Positions 61,565 to 64,000 of a stretch of DNA of 64,000 nt are shown in pieces. Every line of letters begins with the position of its first letter. Within the stretch, counting starts at the first letter, position 1. Under the pieces are notes generated by a model. The model made no database searches. It was not told where the DNA came from and worked only from the letters and a program-made list of their open reading frames with translations. This DNA comes from Paramacrobiotus metropolitanus (taxonomy: Eukaryota; Tardigrada; Eutardigrada; Parachela; Macrobiotidae), in contig NW_026570228.1 of assembly GCF_019649055.1 (NCBI RefSeq), forward strand, positions 1,364,001 through 1,428,000, in the 5' to 3' direction. A program made the position numbers and the translations under genes.

Positions 61565-63240
61565 ATGAAAAAAAAACCGATGACATACTATGAATGTGCG
61601 AATTCATTAATATAACTTCACTCGTAAAACAAACACCAACAAAATGTTTCTTCGAGTAAATTATAGTTTGTCAGTTGCCGTATCGCGGTTAAGCGGTATT
61701 TGTCCAATACCTCACGGGAAACTGGCACGGTTGATTAACTCAATGAAAATTGTTTGCTGTTGATTAGATGTGGCTGCTGGTTTAGATCAGCTTCAGGAAA
61801 AGACTGCGCTTTGTAAAGTGGCACGACAGCGTAATAGGACAAGTTTATCGCCTGTTGCTTATCACAGCTGATGACTGAGACCGGGTTCTTTCCGCATTTT
61901 TGATAGCAACGTTACTTTGACATCTATTCTGGCGGAAATCCGCGTTGATTAAGCATACCATGCCGGTATAGCTTGCTCGTTGACGTTGCCCGTAGTTCGT
62001 GCGGCTTTGCAAGGTGCCACAAGCACAAAGAGAACGCAGTGAACCTTCGGCTTGAGACTTACCCGTGTTTTCCTCATGGACCCCTTCGACAGCAAGTCAT
62101 TAGGCAGTAACTGTCAGTACTACTACGACCATACATGCTATCTCGCTCGAGGAACTTTTGGCGTGGTGTATCGCGCAAGAATTACGGAACGCGGGGATTT
62201 TGCAGCCGAAGACCACCATGTCGCAGTAAAGGTCAGCCATTTGGACAGCGAGCCGGAATTGTTCGGCGGGGTCAACAGCTGGTTCAGTCTGATGCGGCGT
62301 TGGGAAAAAATGTTGGCGTTCAAACACGATCATCTGGTCAACTACCATAAAGTCTCCATTTTCCGGGGTATCGGTGCACCAGCTATTGAATTCATGATGG
62401 ATTTTTGCAATGGTAAATTGGTAATTATGTATTATGGTCTCACACACTAAAGACTATCATGTTGTTTTGAAAATCAAACCATTAGCTCTGCACTAAATTA
62501 TTGCTAAATCTTCAGAGAAGTGACCCGGTACATGATATCATTTATTACCGTAGGTGTGCTTGCACTAGGGCTTTGGCTTTCGCGCAGTCCAGAAATATGA
62601 CATCTCGTAGCCAAATGTTTTCGTAGGAAAATGTCTGCAGTGTTTCAATGCGGCATCGTGTCTATCGTCCACAAGCTGAAAATGCTGTTGACCGGAATGT
62701 CTGCTTTAAACTTTGAATTTGGTTTAGGCGGAGACCTGGTTTCATTGTTAAAGAAACACAAAAAGGACGGCCCTGTTCTGCATCCATCAACGGTCATCTG
62801 TTACGGAGCACAGATTTCGGAAGGTGTCAGGTTTCTGGACCAGAACCACATCATCCATGGCGACCTAAAACCGGGTAATGTCCTCGTCAAGTACCGCAAT
62901 AACCACCACCACCAAATGATGATCGGGGATCTGGATGATCTCGTCCAAATGCAGCGCACCGTCACCACGTCCTCCGACATCGAGCATCTGCGTGGTACCA
63001 TCATGTACATGTCACCCGAAATGCTCAGGAAATTCTCACTGGTTACCGAGGACGTGCCGGGACGGAAGACGGACATCTGGAGTCTAGGCTGCATCACCCA
63101 CGATTTGGCTGACGAGTGCTACGGCATCGCCGAGCGGGTCCTGCACAATACGGCGACCGTGGTACCCGATTATGTATCACTATCACAACATACGAGCGCC
63201 AGTATGATCGCAGGGAAAATCATCGACGGTTATGTGCCGC
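61565..63240 (+). repeat. Second copy of the tandem segmental duplication
   Basis: Collinear with 56221-57942. It contains upstream sequence, exon 1, intron and part of exon 2 of the intact kinase-like gene. The introns of both copies carry the foldback-like GTGACCCGGTACAT sequence. Confidence 0.85.
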
Positions 63241-64000
63241 TCGTCAGCGACAAAGTTCCTCTCGTATTTTCTGGCGTGATACAGAAATGTTTTGTTATCG
63301 AAAGCAAGGAAAGACCATCTGCTGGTGTTTTAAAGAGCATGCTATTCGAAGCAGCGACACAGTTGGTGTCGACTCATTCGGCTGAAATTACGGGCATACC
63401 AGAGAACTGCAAATTCCGGCACTCGTTTTTACTCCATACAACCAGTACGGATGCTATTCTTCCCACCATACACCACGAGATGAGTGAGTTATCCTTCTTT
63501 CCAACAAATTCTGCTTTTGATAACAGTGCAGTCCAAAATTCCCTCCAAGATCCTGGTGCAGTTAAATTGTCATCCCCGCCAGTTGTTACGGTACGACGAG
63601 CTCACAGTGATCGTGGCCGCTCATTCGTCAGCCACTGTGTCGACAAACTGAAGAGTTCAGCACATTCTGACCATCCGGTTTCACAGCATACTGTGTTGTC
63701 GAGTCAAGTGTTGTCGAGTCAACTTGGCGCCTTTTCGTACAGTGAGTTATACGCTAAGCGGATACGACTCACTGTAAAAAAGGGTGCCAAGTTGACTCGA
63801 CAACACAGTACTGATTTTTATAGCGGTCGTCGTGGATCTTTAGTGAGCCACTGTCTGGCAAGAATGAAGGCAGGTACCAAGCATTCAGACTTCAACAGCA
63901 ATGGACACTTGCTAACTTTACCGACACAGCGTTTGTCGTCATCTTTGTCCAGTCTGCCAGTACCAAGCTCGAATTTTGGTTCAACTACTCCAGTTTATGA
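62076..64000 (+). CDS. Ser/Thr-kinase-like protein, 3' end cut by window edge
   Basis: Exon 1 is 62076-62412 (MDPFDSKSLG..., donor GTAAAT). Exon 2 starts at 62728 after GTTTAG and is open to the window end, giving at least 536 residues. Kinase features: glycine loop RGTFGVVY (25-32), VAVK with Lys52, catalytic loop HGDLKPGN (156-163; Gly replaces the Arg of HRD), DLD at 180-182 in place of DFG, SPE at 208-210, DIWSLG at 228-233. Catalytic Asp158, Asn163 and metal-binding Asp180 are kept, so activity is possible, but the loop is atypical (non-RD). The C-terminal tail has two copies of a VSHC..(K/R)(L/M)K motif (near 63620 and 63845) separated by a hairpin sequence. No stop is seen. The first ATG in frame was chosen. 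Confidence 0.8.
63708..63807. repeat. 100-bp hairpin within the kinase coding sequence
   Basis: 63708-63746 (GTGTTGTCGAGTCAACTTGG...) pairs with 63766-63807 over about 40 bp with a few mismatches and a loop near 63747-63765. An extra direct copy of the outer 17 bp lies at 63692-63706. The reading frame stays open through it. Confidence 0.8.

Overview
This is eukaryotic nuclear DNA from an animal. Genes are split by short GT-AG introns (about 60-620 bp). It carries a three-exon ribosomal protein eL32 gene, a 12-exon U2SURP/SR140 splicing-factor gene and several lineage-specific families, with many small inverted-repeat elements. A small ecdysozoan, possibly a eutardigrade, is my best guess; this rests on the odd gene families and on my recollection of many Agenet-like proteins in tardigrade proteomes, not on a diagnostic sequence.

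Region 1 (1-34 kb) is one tandem cluster with at least eleven copies, whole or broken, of a single three-exon family. Exon 1 (about 235-243 codons) resembles the N-terminal module of FMRP/FXR proteins: two Agenet/Tudor-like barrels followed by a KH0-like segment. Exon 2 (about 290 codons) opens with an F-box and exon 3 is a short conserved tail. I read the product as an FMRP-N-like reader fused to an F-box, which would suggest a ubiquitin-ligase substrate receptor. Only copy G (31543-33518) is clearly complete; copy A (1-1704) is open but runs off the window. C and E are intact apart from one transposon each, and in both cases removing the element plus one 6-bp target duplication restores the frame exactly. 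D and F carry frameshifts, B is an inverted and fused wreck, and H, I and J are plus-strand members that are decayed or fragmentary. The C/H and F/I pairs are divergent head-to-head modules that look like copies of one another.

Region 2 (34-44 kb) is housekeeping: eL32 (34289-34856, +), U2SURP (35358-41914, -), and a 94-residue, highly charged, internally duplicated small protein (42878-43691, -) with a TATA box and an AP-1-like site upstream.

Region 3 (44-64 kb) is gene-poor and full of foldback and TIR elements. It holds a secreted Pro/Tyr-rich protein (46666-47208, -), weak candidates for a membrane protein and a secreted peptide, an 80-residue small secreted gene with an HTH-like C-terminus (59931-60354, -), and a duplicated Ser/Thr-kinase-like gene: a dead copy (56734-57942) and an open copy (62076 to the window end).
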